From positions 62,001 through 126,000 of the forward strand of contig NZ_NESL01000008.1 in assembly GCF_003063435.1 (NCBI RefSeq): a stretch of 64,000 nucleotides of DNA, written 5' to 3'. Under the pieces are notes generated by a model. It was not told the origin of the DNA. It saw only the letters and a list, made by a program, of their open reading frames with translations, and searched no databases. This document shows positions 51,075-60,010 of this stretch, piece after piece (the stretch's first letter is position 1; each line of letters opens with the position of its first letter). This stretch comes from Limnohabitans sp. 2KL-1 (lineage in GTDB: Bacteria > Pseudomonadota > Gammaproteobacteria > Burkholderiales > Burkholderiaceae_C). The position numbers and the translations under genes were made by a program.

Positions 51075-52499
51075 ATGAAGCAATCGCTATGGCGAAGGGG
51101 CATTCAGACAGGTTTGTTCGGGCTGATGGCCTGGCCAGGTTGGGCTGCAGCCGCCGAATTCGATGGTGCGCAGTTGACCGCAACCTGGGGCATTCCTTTT
51201 GCCGGCATTTTGCTGTCGATCGCTTTGATGCCTTTGCTGACCCCCCACTTCTGGCACCACCATTACGGCAAAGTGGCCGCCGCCTGGTCGCTGGCTTTCT
51301 TGTTGCCTTTTGCGGCGGTGTTTGGTGCGGGCGTGGCAGGTGTGAATCTGGTGCACGCGCTGCTGGCCGAATACATCCCCTTCATCATCTTGCTCACCGC
51401 CTTGTTCACCGTCTCGGGGGGCATTTACATCCGGGGCAACCTGCATGGCAGCCCGGGCTTGAACACCGCCATCTTGGCCATTGGCGCGGTGCTGGCCAGC
51501 TTCATGGGCACCACCGGGGCGTCGATGTTGCTCATCCGCCCCTTGATCCGGGCCAACGACAACCGCAAGCATGTGGCGCATGTGGTGGTGTTCTTCATTT
51601 TCATCGTCTCGAACGCAGGAGGTTCGCTCACCCCGCTGGGTGACCCGCCGCTGTTCCTGGGCTTCCTCAAGGGGGTGGATTTCTTTTGGACCGTGAAGCA
51701 CATTTTCCCGGAGAGCCTGTTTTTGATCGGCTCTTTGCTGGCGATTTTTTACGCATTGGATTCCTGGTTTTACCACCGCCGCGAAGAGTTGTTGCCGGTT
51801 GACCCGACCCCCGACTCCCGCCAGATCGGCTTTGATGGCCGCATCAACTTCGCCTTGCTCGGCGGCGTGGTGGCACTGGTACTGATGAGCGGCATCTGGA
51901 AATCGCCCGTGTCATTCAACATCGCGGGCACCGAAGTGGGTTTGCCGGGCGTCTTGCGCGACTTGGGCTTGGTCTTGATCACCTGGCTGTCGCTCAAATG
52001 GACACCCGCCCAAGTCCATGCCGACAACCAGTTTGGCTGGGGCCCCATGGTGGAGGTTGCCAAGTTGTTTGCCGGCATTTTCCTCACCATCATCCCCGTG
52101 ATCGCCATGCTCAAGGCCGGCCCCCATGGGCCTTTTGGCGCCGTGGTGTCTGCTGTGACGAAGCCCGACGGCAGCCCGGACGTGATGATGTACTTCTGGA
52201 TCACGGGCCTGCTGAGCTCTTTCTTGGACAACGCGCCGACCTACCTCGTGTTCTTCAACACGGCTGGAGGTGATCCGCAGGTCCTGATGACCACGCTGGC
52301 CCCCACTTTGGCGGCCATCTCGGCGGGTGCCGTGTTCATGGGGGCCAACAGCTACATTGGCAATGCGCCCAACCTCATGGTCAAAGCCATTGCCGAAGAC
52401 CGTGGCGTGAAAATGCCCAGTTTCTTTGGTTACATGCTTTGGTCGGGCGGCATTTTGGTGCCCCTGTTTGTCGTGATGAGTTTGATCTGGTTCAAATGA
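51075..52499 (+). CDS. Sodium:proton antiporter-like ion transporter (ArsB/NhaD superfamily)
   Basis: A 474-aa protein with a signal-like N-terminus and about 11-12 membrane segments. The ion transporter hallmark sequences SFMGTTGASMLLIRPLIRAN, FFIFIVSNAGGSLTPLGDPP and SSFLDNAPTYLVFFNTAGG (with Asp-Asn) fit the ArsB/NhaD/CitMHS group. Proteins of this subset are usually annotated sodium:proton antiporter; actual substrate is uncertain. Its stop overlaps the dehydrogenase start region. Confidence 0.88.
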   Translation: MKQSLWRRGIQTGLFGLMAWPGWAAAAEFDGAQLTATWGIPFAGILLSIALMPLLTPHFWHHHYGKVAAAWSLAFLLPFAAVFGAGVAGVNLVHALLAEYIPFIILLTALFTVSGGIYIRGNLHGSPGLNTAILAIGAVLASFMGTTGASMLLIRPLIRANDNRKHVAHVVVFFIFIVSNAGGSLTPLGDPPLFLGFLKGVDFFWTVKHIFPESLFLIGSLLAIFYALDSWFYHRREELLPVDPTPDSRQIGFDGRINFALLGGVVALVLMSGIWKSPVSFNIAGTEVGLPGVLRDLGLVLITWLSLKWTPAQVHADNQFGWGPMVEVAKLFAGIFLTIIPVIAMLKAGPHGPFGAVVSAVTKPDGSPDVMMYFWITGLLSSFLDNAPTYLVFFNTAGGDPQVLMTTLAPTLAAISAGAVFMGANSYIGNAPNLMVKAIAEDRGVKMPSFFGYMLWSGGILVPLFVVMSLIWFK

Positions 52500-53485
52500 T
52501 GTCCAAACCTTCCATTCTGGTGGCCCGCGCCATCTTCCCCGAGGTCCTGCAGTCTTTGGCGCAGGTGTTTGAAGTCGAGAGCAACCAGGCCGACGAGGTC
52601 TGGTCTGCCGCCGAGCTCACCCGCCGCATGCAGGGCAAAGCGGGTGCTTTGACCACGGGCAGCGAGCGCATCGACGCGGCGCTTTTGCAGGCCAACCCGC
52701 AACTGCGCATCGTGGCCAACATGGCCGTGGGCTACAACAACTTCGACGTGCCCGCCATGACCGCTGCGGGCGTGGTCGCCACCAACACCCCCGATGTGCT
52801 GACCGAGACCACGGCCGACTTTGGCTTTGCGCTCTTGATGGCCACGGCCCGGCGCGTGACCGAGAGCGAGCATTACCTGCGAGCCGGTTTGTGGAAGAAG
52901 TGGAGCTACGACATGTTTGCCGGGGCCGAGGTGCATGGCTCGACCCTGGGCATCATCGGCATGGGGCGTATCGGCCAAGGCATTGCCCGCCGTGCGGCGC
53001 ATGGTTTTGGCATGACTGTCGTTTACCACAACCGCTCGCGCCTGAGCCCCGAGCTTGAAGCGCAGTGCAAGGCCCGCTACGTGTCCAAAGAAGAACTGCT
53101 GAAGACCGCCGACCATGTGATGCTGGTCGTGCCCTACAGCGCCGAGTCGCACCACACCATCGGCGCGGCAGAACTGGCACAGATGAAACCCACCGCCACG
53201 CTGGTCAACATCGCACGCGGCGGCATCGTCGACGACGCTGCGCTGGCCCAGGCCTTGGCGGCCCAGCAGATTGCGGCGGCGGGCCTGGACGTGTTCGAGG
53301 GCGAGCCTGCTGTGCACCCCGATTTGCTCAAGGTGCCCAACGTAGTGCTGACACCCCACATTGCCAGCGCCACCGTCAAGACCCGCAAGGCCATGGCCCA
53401 GCTGGCCGCCGACAACCTGGTGGCCTACCTGACACGAGGTCAGGCGCTGACGCCCCTGAACACCGTGCCCGGCACCGCTGCATGA
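52499..53485 (+). CDS. D-2-hydroxyacid dehydrogenase (glyoxylate/hydroxypyruvate reductase-like)
   Basis: A 328-aa NAD(P)-dependent enzyme. The Rossmann motif is TLGIIGMGRIGQGIARRA, then LVNIARGGIVDDAALAQAL with the active Arg, the Glu in GLDVFEGEP and the catalytic His in LTPHIASAT. It fits GhrB-type glyoxylate or 2-ketogluconate reductases; the precise substrate is open. Two ATGs in a row (52496, 52499) overlap the antiporter stop. Its own stop overlaps rmuC by four bases. Confidence 0.92.
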   Translation: MSKPSILVARAIFPEVLQSLAQVFEVESNQADEVWSAAELTRRMQGKAGALTTGSERIDAALLQANPQLRIVANMAVGYNNFDVPAMTAAGVVATNTPDVLTETTADFGFALLMATARRVTESEHYLRAGLWKKWSYDMFAGAEVHGSTLGIIGMGRIGQGIARRAAHGFGMTVVYHNRSRLSPELEAQCKARYVSKEELLKTADHVMLVVPYSAESHHTIGAAELAQMKPTATLVNIARGGIVDDAALAQALAAQQIAAAGLDVFEGEPAVHPDLLKVPNVVLTPHIASATVKTRKAMAQLAADNLVAYLTRGQALTPLNTVPGTAA

Positions 53486-54879
53486 ACGAGTGGGTCCTTT
53501 TGGCCCTGGGCGGGCTGAACCTGGTGTTGGTGGTCTTGCTCCTGTTGCGCGGCGGCACTTCGCCGGATGCGCAAGCGCAGCAAACCGCTGCGCTGCTGGC
53601 CGAGCAAACAGCCGCGCAAAGGGCTGAACAAAATGCCTGGCAACAGCAGCAGTTTGCCGCGGTGCAGGCCCAGACTGAACGGCTGGAGCGCGAGTTGCGC
53701 ACCGAGATCAGCCAGTCGGGCGTGCAGGGGCGGCAAGAGTCCATGCAGACGCTGACGCTGTTCCAGCAATCGCTGTTGCAGCAAAGTTCCGAAGCCACGC
53801 GCACGCAAAACCAGCAGATCGACGCACTGGCCCAGCAACTGGCCTTGCTGCAAAAAAGCCTGACCGACAGCCTGGCCCAACAGGTCAATGCGCTGTCTGA
53901 GGCGAATGCCCGACGCTTGACCGAGATGCGCGGCACCATGGAAACCCAGCTGGCCCAGCTGCAGCAAAGCAATGCCGCCAAACTGGACGAAATGCGCCAG
54001 ACGGTGGACGAAAAACTGCAGGCCACCTTGCAGGCCCGCTTGGGCGAGAGCTTCAAGCAAGTGGCCGAGCGGCTGGAGCAAGTGCACAAAGGCCTGGGCG
54101 AAATGCACCACCTGGCCCAAGGCGTGGGCGACCTCAAACACCTGCTGACCAATGTGAAGACACGCGGCATGTTTGGCGAGGCGCAACTGGCGTCGTTGCT
54201 GGAACAGGTGCTGACCCCTGAACAATATGCGGTGCAAGTGGCCACGCGCCCCGGTGACAAAAACCGGGTGGACTTTGCGATCCGCTTGCCGGGCCGCTCC
54301 GACAACGGCGAGCCGGTCTGGCTGCCGATCGACGCCAAGTTTCCCAACGAAGACTATGAACGCCTGCTCGAAGCGCAGGGCCGTGCCGACCCGGTGCAGG
54401 CCGAGCTGTGCGCCAAGGCGCTGGAAAATCGCATCCGACTCGAAGCCAAATCGATTGCCGAAAAGTACCTCGAACCACCGTACACCACCGACTTTGCCAT
54501 CCTGTTTTTGCCCACCGAAGGCCTCTATGCCGAGGTGCTGCGCCGCCCCGGTTTGATGGAAACCCTGCAGCGCGACCACCGCGTCACGCTGGCGGGGCCG
54601 ACCAATTTGATGGCCTTGCTCAATGCCCTGCAAATGGGCTTCAGAACCCTGGCGCTGGAAAAACGCTCCAGCGAAGTCTGGCAGGTTCTGGGCGCGGTCA
54701 AGACCGAGTTTGGCAAGTTTGGCGATGTGCTGGACAAGGTGCGCAACCAGACCCAGACCGTGCTCAACACGCTCGATCAGGCGCAGACCCGCAGCAACGT
54801 GATGAACCGTGCGCTGCGCCAAGTGGACGCGCTGCCTGAACCCGAGGCCCAGGCCCTGTTGCCTGGTGGCGAAGCCTGA
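53482..54879 (+). CDS. rmuC: DNA recombination protein RmuC
   Basis: A 465-aa protein with an N-terminal membrane anchor (LLALGGLNLVLVVLLLLRGG), a long glutamine-rich coiled coil (about residues 35-200) and the conserved C-terminal RmuC nuclease-like domain (KTRGMFGEAQLASLLEQVL, VDFAIRLPG, PIDAKFPNEDYERL, TDFAILFLPTEGLYAEVL). E. coli rmuC limits inversions at short inverted repeats (family knowledge), which is notable next to this repeat-rich window. It starts in the dehydrogenase stop. Confidence 0.95.
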   Translation: MNEWVLLALGGLNLVLVVLLLLRGGTSPDAQAQQTAALLAEQTAAQRAEQNAWQQQQFAAVQAQTERLERELRTEISQSGVQGRQESMQTLTLFQQSLLQQSSEATRTQNQQIDALAQQLALLQKSLTDSLAQQVNALSEANARRLTEMRGTMETQLAQLQQSNAAKLDEMRQTVDEKLQATLQARLGESFKQVAERLEQVHKGLGEMHHLAQGVGDLKHLLTNVKTRGMFGEAQLASLLEQVLTPEQYAVQVATRPGDKNRVDFAIRLPGRSDNGEPVWLPIDAKFPNEDYERLLEAQGRADPVQAELCAKALENRIRLEAKSIAEKYLEPPYTTDFAILFLPTEGLYAEVLRRPGLMETLQRDHRVTLAGPTNLMALLNALQMGFRTLALEKRSSEVWQVLGAVKTEFGKFGDVLDKVRNQTQTVLNTLDQAQTRSNVMNRALRQVDALPEPEAQALLPGGEA

Positions 54880-54894
54880 TCCCACGACCACGGC

Positions 54895-56073
54895 ATGAAA
54901 CGTGAACTGACACGGCTGATTGCAGGGCAAATTTTCTTGCACGCCTGCATGGCCGGCATGCGCATGGCCACGCCACTGCTGGCCCTCAAGCAGGGTTACA
55001 GCGCCATGGCCGTGGGGGCTTTGCTGGCCTTGTTTGCACTCACGCAGGTGTTTCTGGCGTTGCCGGCAGGGCGTTATGCCGATCGCCATGGCCTGAAAAA
55101 GCCCCTGTTCATCAGCGTTGGGGTCTCTTCTGCAGGGGCCTGCGTGTCGGCCATTTGGCCGGTCTTTCCGGTCATGTGCATCAGCGCACTGGCCACCGGG
55201 GGCGCTACGGGCATGGCCGTGATCGCGTTGCAGCGCCATGTGGGGCGCATGGCCAAAGATCCGGTGCAGTTGCGTGCCGCTTTCAGCTGGTTGTCCATTG
55301 GTCCGGCCATTTCCAACTTTTTAGGGCCGGTTCTGGCGGGCTTGTTGATTGATTTTGCAGGGCCGGAGCCTGCACACGTCACAGGCTTTCGCTGGGCTTT
55401 TTTGCTGATGGCGGCGTTGCCCTTGAGCACCTGGTTCTGGGTTCGTTCGGTGTCCGAGTTGCATGCGCCAAAGGCCGTTGAAAACGCCACGCCTCGACGC
55501 GCCATGGATCTGCTGGCCCAACCCATGATGCGGCGCTTGCTGGGCGTCAACTGGCTGCTGTCTTCCTGTTGGGATGTGCATACCTTTGTGGTGCCGGTGC
55601 TGGGTCACGAGCGGGGTTACAGCGCCTCTGTGGTGGGCACCATCCTGGGGGCTTTTGCCATGGCCGCAGCCTTCATTCGTGTGTGTTTGCCCTGGATTTC
55701 ACGCCATTTGCACGAGCACCAGATCATCACCGCCGCCATGGCGTGTACGGCCTTGTTGTTTGTGATTTATCCCCTGATGCCTACGGCCTGGGCCATGGGC
55801 ATGTGTTCGGTGTTGTTGGGGTTGGTGCTGGGCACGGTGCAACCCATGATCATGAGCACCATGCACCAGATCACGCCACAGCACCGGCAGGGCGAAGCGC
55901 TGGGCCTTCGCCTGATGACCATCAACGCATCCAGTGTGCTCATGCCCATGCTGTTTGGCGCAGCCGGTGCGGTGGCCGGGGTGGCCCCGGTGTTCTGGGT
56001 GGTCGGCGTCAGCGTGGGCTGGGGTTCCCGCGCAGCATGGCGATTGCGCCCGGGCAAAGTCCACAACCCCTAA
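54895..56073 (+). CDS. MFS transporter
   Basis: A 392-aa protein with about 12 membrane segments. The MFS loop signature is GRYADRHGLKKP after the second segment, with a long cytoplasmic loop near the middle (SVSELHAPKAVENATPRRAM). The substrate is unknown; drug or sugar efflux are both possible. It follows rmuC by 15 bp and is convergent with the LOG-family gene, with 119 bp between. Confidence 0.85.
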   Translation: MKRELTRLIAGQIFLHACMAGMRMATPLLALKQGYSAMAVGALLALFALTQVFLALPAGRYADRHGLKKPLFISVGVSSAGACVSAIWPVFPVMCISALATGGATGMAVIALQRHVGRMAKDPVQLRAAFSWLSIGPAISNFLGPVLAGLLIDFAGPEPAHVTGFRWAFLLMAALPLSTWFWVRSVSELHAPKAVENATPRRAMDLLAQPMMRRLLGVNWLLSSCWDVHTFVVPVLGHERGYSASVVGTILGAFAMAAAFIRVCLPWISRHLHEHQIITAAMACTALLFVIYPLMPTAWAMGMCSVLLGLVLGTVQPMIMSTMHQITPQHRQGEALGLRLMTINASSVLMPMLFGAAGAVAGVAPVFWVVGVSVGWGSRAAWRLRPGKVHNP

Positions 56074-56192
56074 AGGATCTGCCCGGGGGCAGCGGTGCTT
56101 TGTCGCTTGTGCAGAGCCAGTTGTGGGGGGAAGCCATGGCGCACCCTGGTTTTTCCCCTTCACCCACATCGGCCAATGGCCTGGGTGATTGC

Positions 56193-57116
56193 TCAGGCCG
56201 CCGCAGGTGAAGCCGACAATTGGTAAAAATCGCAAATCGTTTGCCATGCGGCTTGTGGCGTGTCCACATAATGAAACAGTTTCAGGTCCTCGGTGGAAAT
56301 GGTGCCTTCTTGCACCAACAGTTCCATGTCAATCAGACGCTTCCAGAAGTCGGTGCCGAACAGCAAAATCGGCACCGGACGCGATTTGCGCGTTTGCACC
56401 AGCGTCATCACTTCAAACAGTTCGTCCAGTGTGCCAAAACCACCCGGAAACGCGACCAAAGCCTTGGCGCGCATCATGAAGTGCATTTTGCGCAGCGCGA
56501 AGTAATGGAACTTGAAGCTCAGTTCAGGTGTGACGTAAGGGTTGGGCTTTTGTTCGTGGGGCAGGGCGATGTTCAGGGCAACCGAAGGCGCTCCGACTTC
56601 TTGCGCCCCCCGGTTGGCCGCTTCCATGATGCCGGGGCCGCCGCCCGTGCAGATGAACAACTTTTCTTCGTCGGGCAAGCACGAGCAAGACCTGGCCACC
56701 AACTGTGAAAAGACGCGGGCGTTCTCGTAATGCTGGGCATTGCGCACGGCGGTTTCGGCACGGGCGATGTCTTGCGCCAGGCCGTTTTGCTGTGCTGCCT
56801 GCAGTCGCGCTTGTGCGCTTTCCATGTCCATGAACCGTGCACTGCCGAACACCACCACGGTGTGCTCGATCTTGGCCTCGGTTTGCGCCAAATCGGGTTT
56901 GAGCATCTCCAGCTGAAAACGAATGCCTCGGGTTTCGCGGCGTAACAAAAACTCGGGGTCGGCAAAGGCCAGGCGGTGGGCCTCGGGTTCCAGCCAGTCG
57001 GCGGTGCTGGCTTCGGCTTGTAGATCGGCCCAGGCGTGGGGCAGCGAGGGGGCTAAGAGGTCTTGTCTGGATTGCATGGCGGCATTGTGCATGGACTGCT
57101 CTGTGGCCATGGCCAT
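56193..57116 (-). CDS. LOG-family protein (lysine decarboxylase-like Rossmann fold)
   Basis: A 307-aa protein with the LOG signatures FICTGGGPGIMEAANRGA and AFPGGFGTLDELFEVMTL (PGGxGTxxE). An extended N-terminal helical region covers about 75 residues, as in the longer TIGR00730 members. These enzymes release cytokinin-type bases from nucleoside monophosphates or cleave related nucleotides; the bacterial role is unclear. Several in-frame ATGs exist at the 5' end, so the first dozen residues are uncertain. Confidence 0.9.
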   Translation of the reverse strand: MAMATEQSMHNAAMQSRQDLLAPSLPHAWADLQAEASTADWLEPEAHRLAFADPEFLLRRETRGIRFQLEMLKPDLAQTEAKIEHTVVVFGSARFMDMESAQARLQAAQQNGLAQDIARAETAVRNAQHYENARVFSQLVARSCSCLPDEEKLFICTGGGPGIMEAANRGAQEVGAPSVALNIALPHEQKPNPYVTPELSFKFHYFALRKMHFMMRAKALVAFPGGFGTLDELFEVMTLVQTRKSRPVPILLFGTDFWKRLIDMELLVQEGTISTEDLKLFHYVDTPQAAWQTICDFYQLSASPAAA

Positions 57117-57153
57117 CCATCTTCAAAAAACACAGACGAATCGTCTCGGCCAT

Positions 57154-57176
57154 GAAAAAAGCCCCTTGCGGGGCTT
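57154..57176 (-). terminator. Intrinsic terminator of efp
   Basis: GCCCC-ttgc-GGGGC extended by A-T pairs. On the minus strand it ends in six T bases, 22 bp after the efp stop. Confidence 0.82.
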
Positions 57177-57198
57177 TCATCAGGGCTTGATCTGTCGA

Positions 57199-57753
57199 TC
57201 AGACGCGCTTGCGGTATTCGCCAGTGCGGGTGTCGATTTCGATCTTGTCGCCTTGGCTCACGAACAAAGGCACAGGCACTTCCATGCCGGTGGCGATCTT
57301 GGCGGGCTTGAGCACTTTGCCCGAGGTGTCGCCTTTGACAGCGGGCTCGGTCCAGGTGATCTCACGCACCACGCTGGTGGGCAATTCGACCGAGATGGCT
57401 TTTTCGTTGTAGAACACCACTTCGAGTTCCATGCCGTCTTCGAGGTAGTTCAGGGCGTCGCCCATGTTGGTGGCTTCGACTTCGTACTGGTTGAAATCGG
57501 TGTCCATGCAAACGTACATGGGGTCAGCGAAATACGAGTAAGTGCACTCTTTCTTGTCCAGAATGACCTGGTCCATCTTGTCATCGGCGCGGAACACGAC
57601 TTCGGTGCCGAAGTTGGCGATCAGGCTTTTGAGCTTCATGCGCACGGTGGACGAGCCGCGGCCACCGCGTTGGTATTCGGTGCGCAGGACGACCATGGGG
57701 TCTTTGCCGTGCATGATGACGTTGCCGACGCGGATTTCTTGAGCGGTTTTCAT
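57199..57753 (-). CDS. efp: Elongation factor P (Arg32 type)
   Basis: Relieves ribosome stalling at polyproline. It is 184 aa with three beta-barrel domains. The tip of domain I reads [10 protein letters not shown], placing an arginine at residue 32, as in Pseudomonas aeruginosa, instead of the modifiable lysine of E. coli. Arg32 EF-Ps are rhamnosylated by EarP, which is encoded in the same cluster upstream (58773-59885). Strong codon bias suggests high expression. The Pro-Ala run of TonB in this window is a plausible client (inference). Confidence 0.97.
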   Translation of the reverse strand: MKTAQEIRVGNVIMHGKDPMVVLRTEYQRGGRGSSTVRMKLKSLIANFGTEVVFRADDKMDQVILDKKECTYSYFADPMYVCMDTDFNQYEVEATNMGDALNYLEDGMELEVVFYNEKAISVELPTSVVREITWTEPAVKGDTSGKVLKPAKIATGMEVPVPLFVSQGDKIEIDTRTGEYRKRV

Positions 57754-57780
57754 AGGAATTGAGTCTGAAATGAAAAGGGG

Positions 57781-57793
57781 TGACCTGAGGTCA
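57781..57793. promoter_or_regulatory. Palindrome upstream of efp
   Basis: TGACCT-g-AGGTCA is a perfect 6-1-6 inverted repeat 28 bp before the efp start, overlapping a possible minus-strand -35 (TTGACC). It may be a regulatory site; no factor can be named. Confidence 0.4.
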
Positions 57794-57849
57794 AGCCTGC
57801 TATTCTAACCTGCGAGGCTTGGTTTTCTTGGGTGGATGGCTGCGCAGAG

Positions 57850-58284
57850 TCAATCCCGCGCCGTCAGGCCATGCGCCAGTCCGCCCAGCACAATACCGCC
57901 CAAAGCCCACAGGATGTCGGTGTTGCCCGTGCCCAGTGCCGCAATGGCCGGCCCGGGGCACACGCCCGAAAGCCCCCAGCCCACGCCAAAAATGGCCGAG
58001 CCGATCACGGTTTGGCGGTTCCAGCTGGCGGGCTGGGTCAAGAACTGACCACCCAGCAAGGGGCGGGCAAACCAGCGCGGAAAGCCTTTGTAAGCCAGCA
58101 TGGCCAGGCCCGCCGCGCCGCCCATGACCAACATGAGCCCCCAGTCTTGAAAGCGCAGGAAGCTGAGGACAACTTCGGGTTGCACCATGGTGGCCAGCGA
58201 CAGACCAAAGCCAAACAGCGCCCCGGCCAACAAGGTGACCAGCGCTTTGGGCAGGGTGAGGGCGTGTGGATTCACGGTGTTCAT
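57850..58284 (-). CDS. YeeE/YedE-type transporter subunit (YedE half)
   Basis: A 144-aa membrane protein with four to five segments. The sulfur-transport motif cysteine is in LSGVCPGPAIAALGTG, and the start fits the family (LVTLLAGALFGFGLSLATMV). It pairs with the YeeE-like gene upstream, which it overlaps by four bases. Two such half-size subunits together resemble one full YeeE/TsuA thiosulfate channel; the sulfur substrate is inferred from the family. Confidence 0.88.
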   Translation of the reverse strand: MNTVNPHALTLPKALVTLLAGALFGFGLSLATMVQPEVVLSFLRFQDWGLMLVMGGAAGLAMLAYKGFPRWFARPLLGGQFLTQPASWNRQTVIGSAIFGVGWGLSGVCPGPAIAALGTGNTDILWALGGIVLGGLAHGLTARD

Positions 58285-58763
58285 GCCAGACCTTTCGTGG
58301 TGATGGCCATCAGGTTGGCGGTCAAAAAGGCTGTGGCCATGAAGGTCAGCACCGCGCCCAGCGAAGGCAATTGCAGCGAGCCCAGCCCGCAAATGCCGTG
58401 GCCCGAAGTGCAGCCGTTGCCCAGACGGGCCCCATAACCGACCAGAAAACCACCCACCAACAGTTGCCACGCAGGCACGCTGGTGTGCTGCGCCTCACCG
58501 CCCGCCAGCGCAAAGCGCCAGACCAAAGCGCCCAGCACCACGCCCAAGGCGTAGACCAAGCGCCAGTTGCGGGTGTTCAAAAAGCGGGCTTGCCGAAAAA
58601 AGTCACGCTTGAATACGAAGGACCAGCTGCTGGAAAAGACGGTGCTCATGCCGCCGACCCAGCCGTTGAGCAAATAAAGCAGCGCCACGCCAGCGCCAAT
58701 CGTCAGGCCGCCCAGCAGGTAGTGCTGCCAGCCGAGGGGGAAGAGGGTATTGATGAGGGACAT
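58281..58763 (-). CDS. YeeE/YedE-type transporter subunit (YeeE half)
   Basis: A 160-aa membrane protein with four to five segments. The hallmark is GYGARLGNGCTSGHGICGLG, with conserved cysteines thought to pass the thiosulfate sulfur. It starts 9 bp after the earP stop and overlaps the second subunit, so it is probably translated with earP. A sulfur carrier gene inside a translation-factor cluster is unexpected. Confidence 0.9.
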   Translation of the reverse strand: MSLINTLFPLGWQHYLLGGLTIGAGVALLYLLNGWVGGMSTVFSSSWSFVFKRDFFRQARFLNTRNWRLVYALGVVLGALVWRFALAGGEAQHTSVPAWQLLVGGFLVGYGARLGNGCTSGHGICGLGSLQLPSLGAVLTFMATAFLTANLMAITTKGLA

Positions 58764-58772
58764 GGGGCGGGA

Positions 58773-59885
58773 TTATCGGGGCTGTGAAGGGGTGACCTGG
58801 ATGTCATTGTTTTGCACAAACGCAAGAAGTTGCGTGATGAGTGGCTTTTGCGCCAACAAGCGATCGAGGGCTGCCTGAGCACAGGTGGCCCAGGTTCCCA
58901 GGTTGTTGGCTGCCAATGTAGGCAGTTCTGGGTTTTCCATCCCATTCCAGACCCGATGCGCCTGCCGCAGGCTTGGCGGCGTTTGCATCCAATCCAAAAA
59001 CGCTTCGAGTTTGGCGTGGTGCGCGTTGTCATCCTGGGGGTAGATGTGCCAGATGAAAGGTTGGCCTGCCCAAAGTGCGCGCACCAGTGAGTCTTCGCCG
59101 CGCACAAAGTTGAGGTCGCAGGCCCAGAGCATGTCGTCGAAGCCGTCTTGGCTTGTGTAAGGCAGGGCGCTCCAGTGGGGTTGAACAGGCATGCCTGCCA
59201 GTGCTTGCTGCACAGCCGCCAGTGGGCGGCCGGGGGTGACGAGCAGGTGGTGGGGTGTGCCCACCAGTTGCGTCAGCAGTTGGGGCAGGGCGGCGGGTTC
59301 GTAGCAGAACAGGCTGATCAGCAGGCCACCCGGTGCCAGGTCAGGTGCGTGTTGCGTTCGCCAGGCAGCGCGGTCAAAGCGTTTTTGCCGGGCCAGCAGG
59401 TCGGTTTCACGCAGCAGGCCACCTGTGTCGGGTGCGAAGCCGGGATAAAAGAATGTCTTGGTCCAGCCCTTGGCGGGGCCGCTCATCACGGGCGAGGGCA
59501 GGCCGTGCATGCGGGGCACCCAGCTTTCGGCGCTCAGGTATTCGAGGTTGATCCAGACGGGTTGCTTTGGACGCGTGTTCACAGCATGTGCCACAAAGGC
59601 TTCGGGCAGGGTGCATCCAAAGGCTTCGATCCAGACGTCGGCTGGCGGCAGGTTTTGCAGCACGTCGTTTTGGCTGGCGGCTGCCCAGGGCAGTACTTGA
59701 ATGTTGGGTACTTGACAGCGTAAATGGTCCGGGGCCATCCAGGCCAGGGCCGAGGCGTCGTCTACCCACAAGCGCACCGATTGCCCAGCATCGGCGAGTT
59801 GACGGGCCAGCCGCCAGCACACGCCCAAGTCGCCGTGGTTGTCGATGACGGTGCAAAAAATGTCCCAGAGTGGCTTGCTTGGCAT
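58773..59885 (-). CDS. earP: EF-P arginine rhamnosyltransferase
   Basis: Transfers rhamnose from dTDP-rhamnose to Arg32 of EF-P. It is about 370 aa. The DUF2331 signatures are visible: [24 protein letters not shown] at the N-terminus (in two overlapping blocks), [15 protein letters not shown] and [26 protein letters not shown] near the sugar site. MPSKPLW at 59885 is chosen over the in-frame ATG 60 bases upstream. The rml genes for the sugar donor are not in this window. Confidence 0.94.
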   Translation of the reverse strand: MPSKPLWDIFCTVIDNHGDLGVCWRLARQLADAGQSVRLWVDDASALAWMAPDHLRCQVPNIQVLPWAAASQNDVLQNLPPADVWIEAFGCTLPEAFVAHAVNTRPKQPVWINLEYLSAESWVPRMHGLPSPVMSGPAKGWTKTFFYPGFAPDTGGLLRETDLLARQKRFDRAAWRTQHAPDLAPGGLLISLFCYEPAALPQLLTQLVGTPHHLLVTPGRPLAAVQQALAGMPVQPHWSALPYTSQDGFDDMLWACDLNFVRGEDSLVRALWAGQPFIWHIYPQDDNAHHAKLEAFLDWMQTPPSLRQAHRVWNGMENPELPTLAANNLGTWATCAQAALDRLLAQKPLITQLLAFVQNNDIQVTPSQPR

Positions 59886-59927
59886 GCGTGGATTGTCGCT
59901 TGGCTGAAACCGACCGAACTTGTGGCC

Positions 59928-59945
59928 GCAGGGGCTCGCTCCCAC
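59928..59945. repeat. Partial REP-like element E
   Basis: An 18-base GCAGGGGCTCGCTCCCAC identical to the right half of element A. The matching left half is degraded (TTGTGGCC). It lies between the divergent earP and uvrC genes. Confidence 0.6.
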
Positions 59946-60010
59946 TTCAAGGATGTTGCGCAGGCTTGCAGCTCAAACCAAGGCTTTGTTTTGCCGCCAC
60001 AATACGCGCC

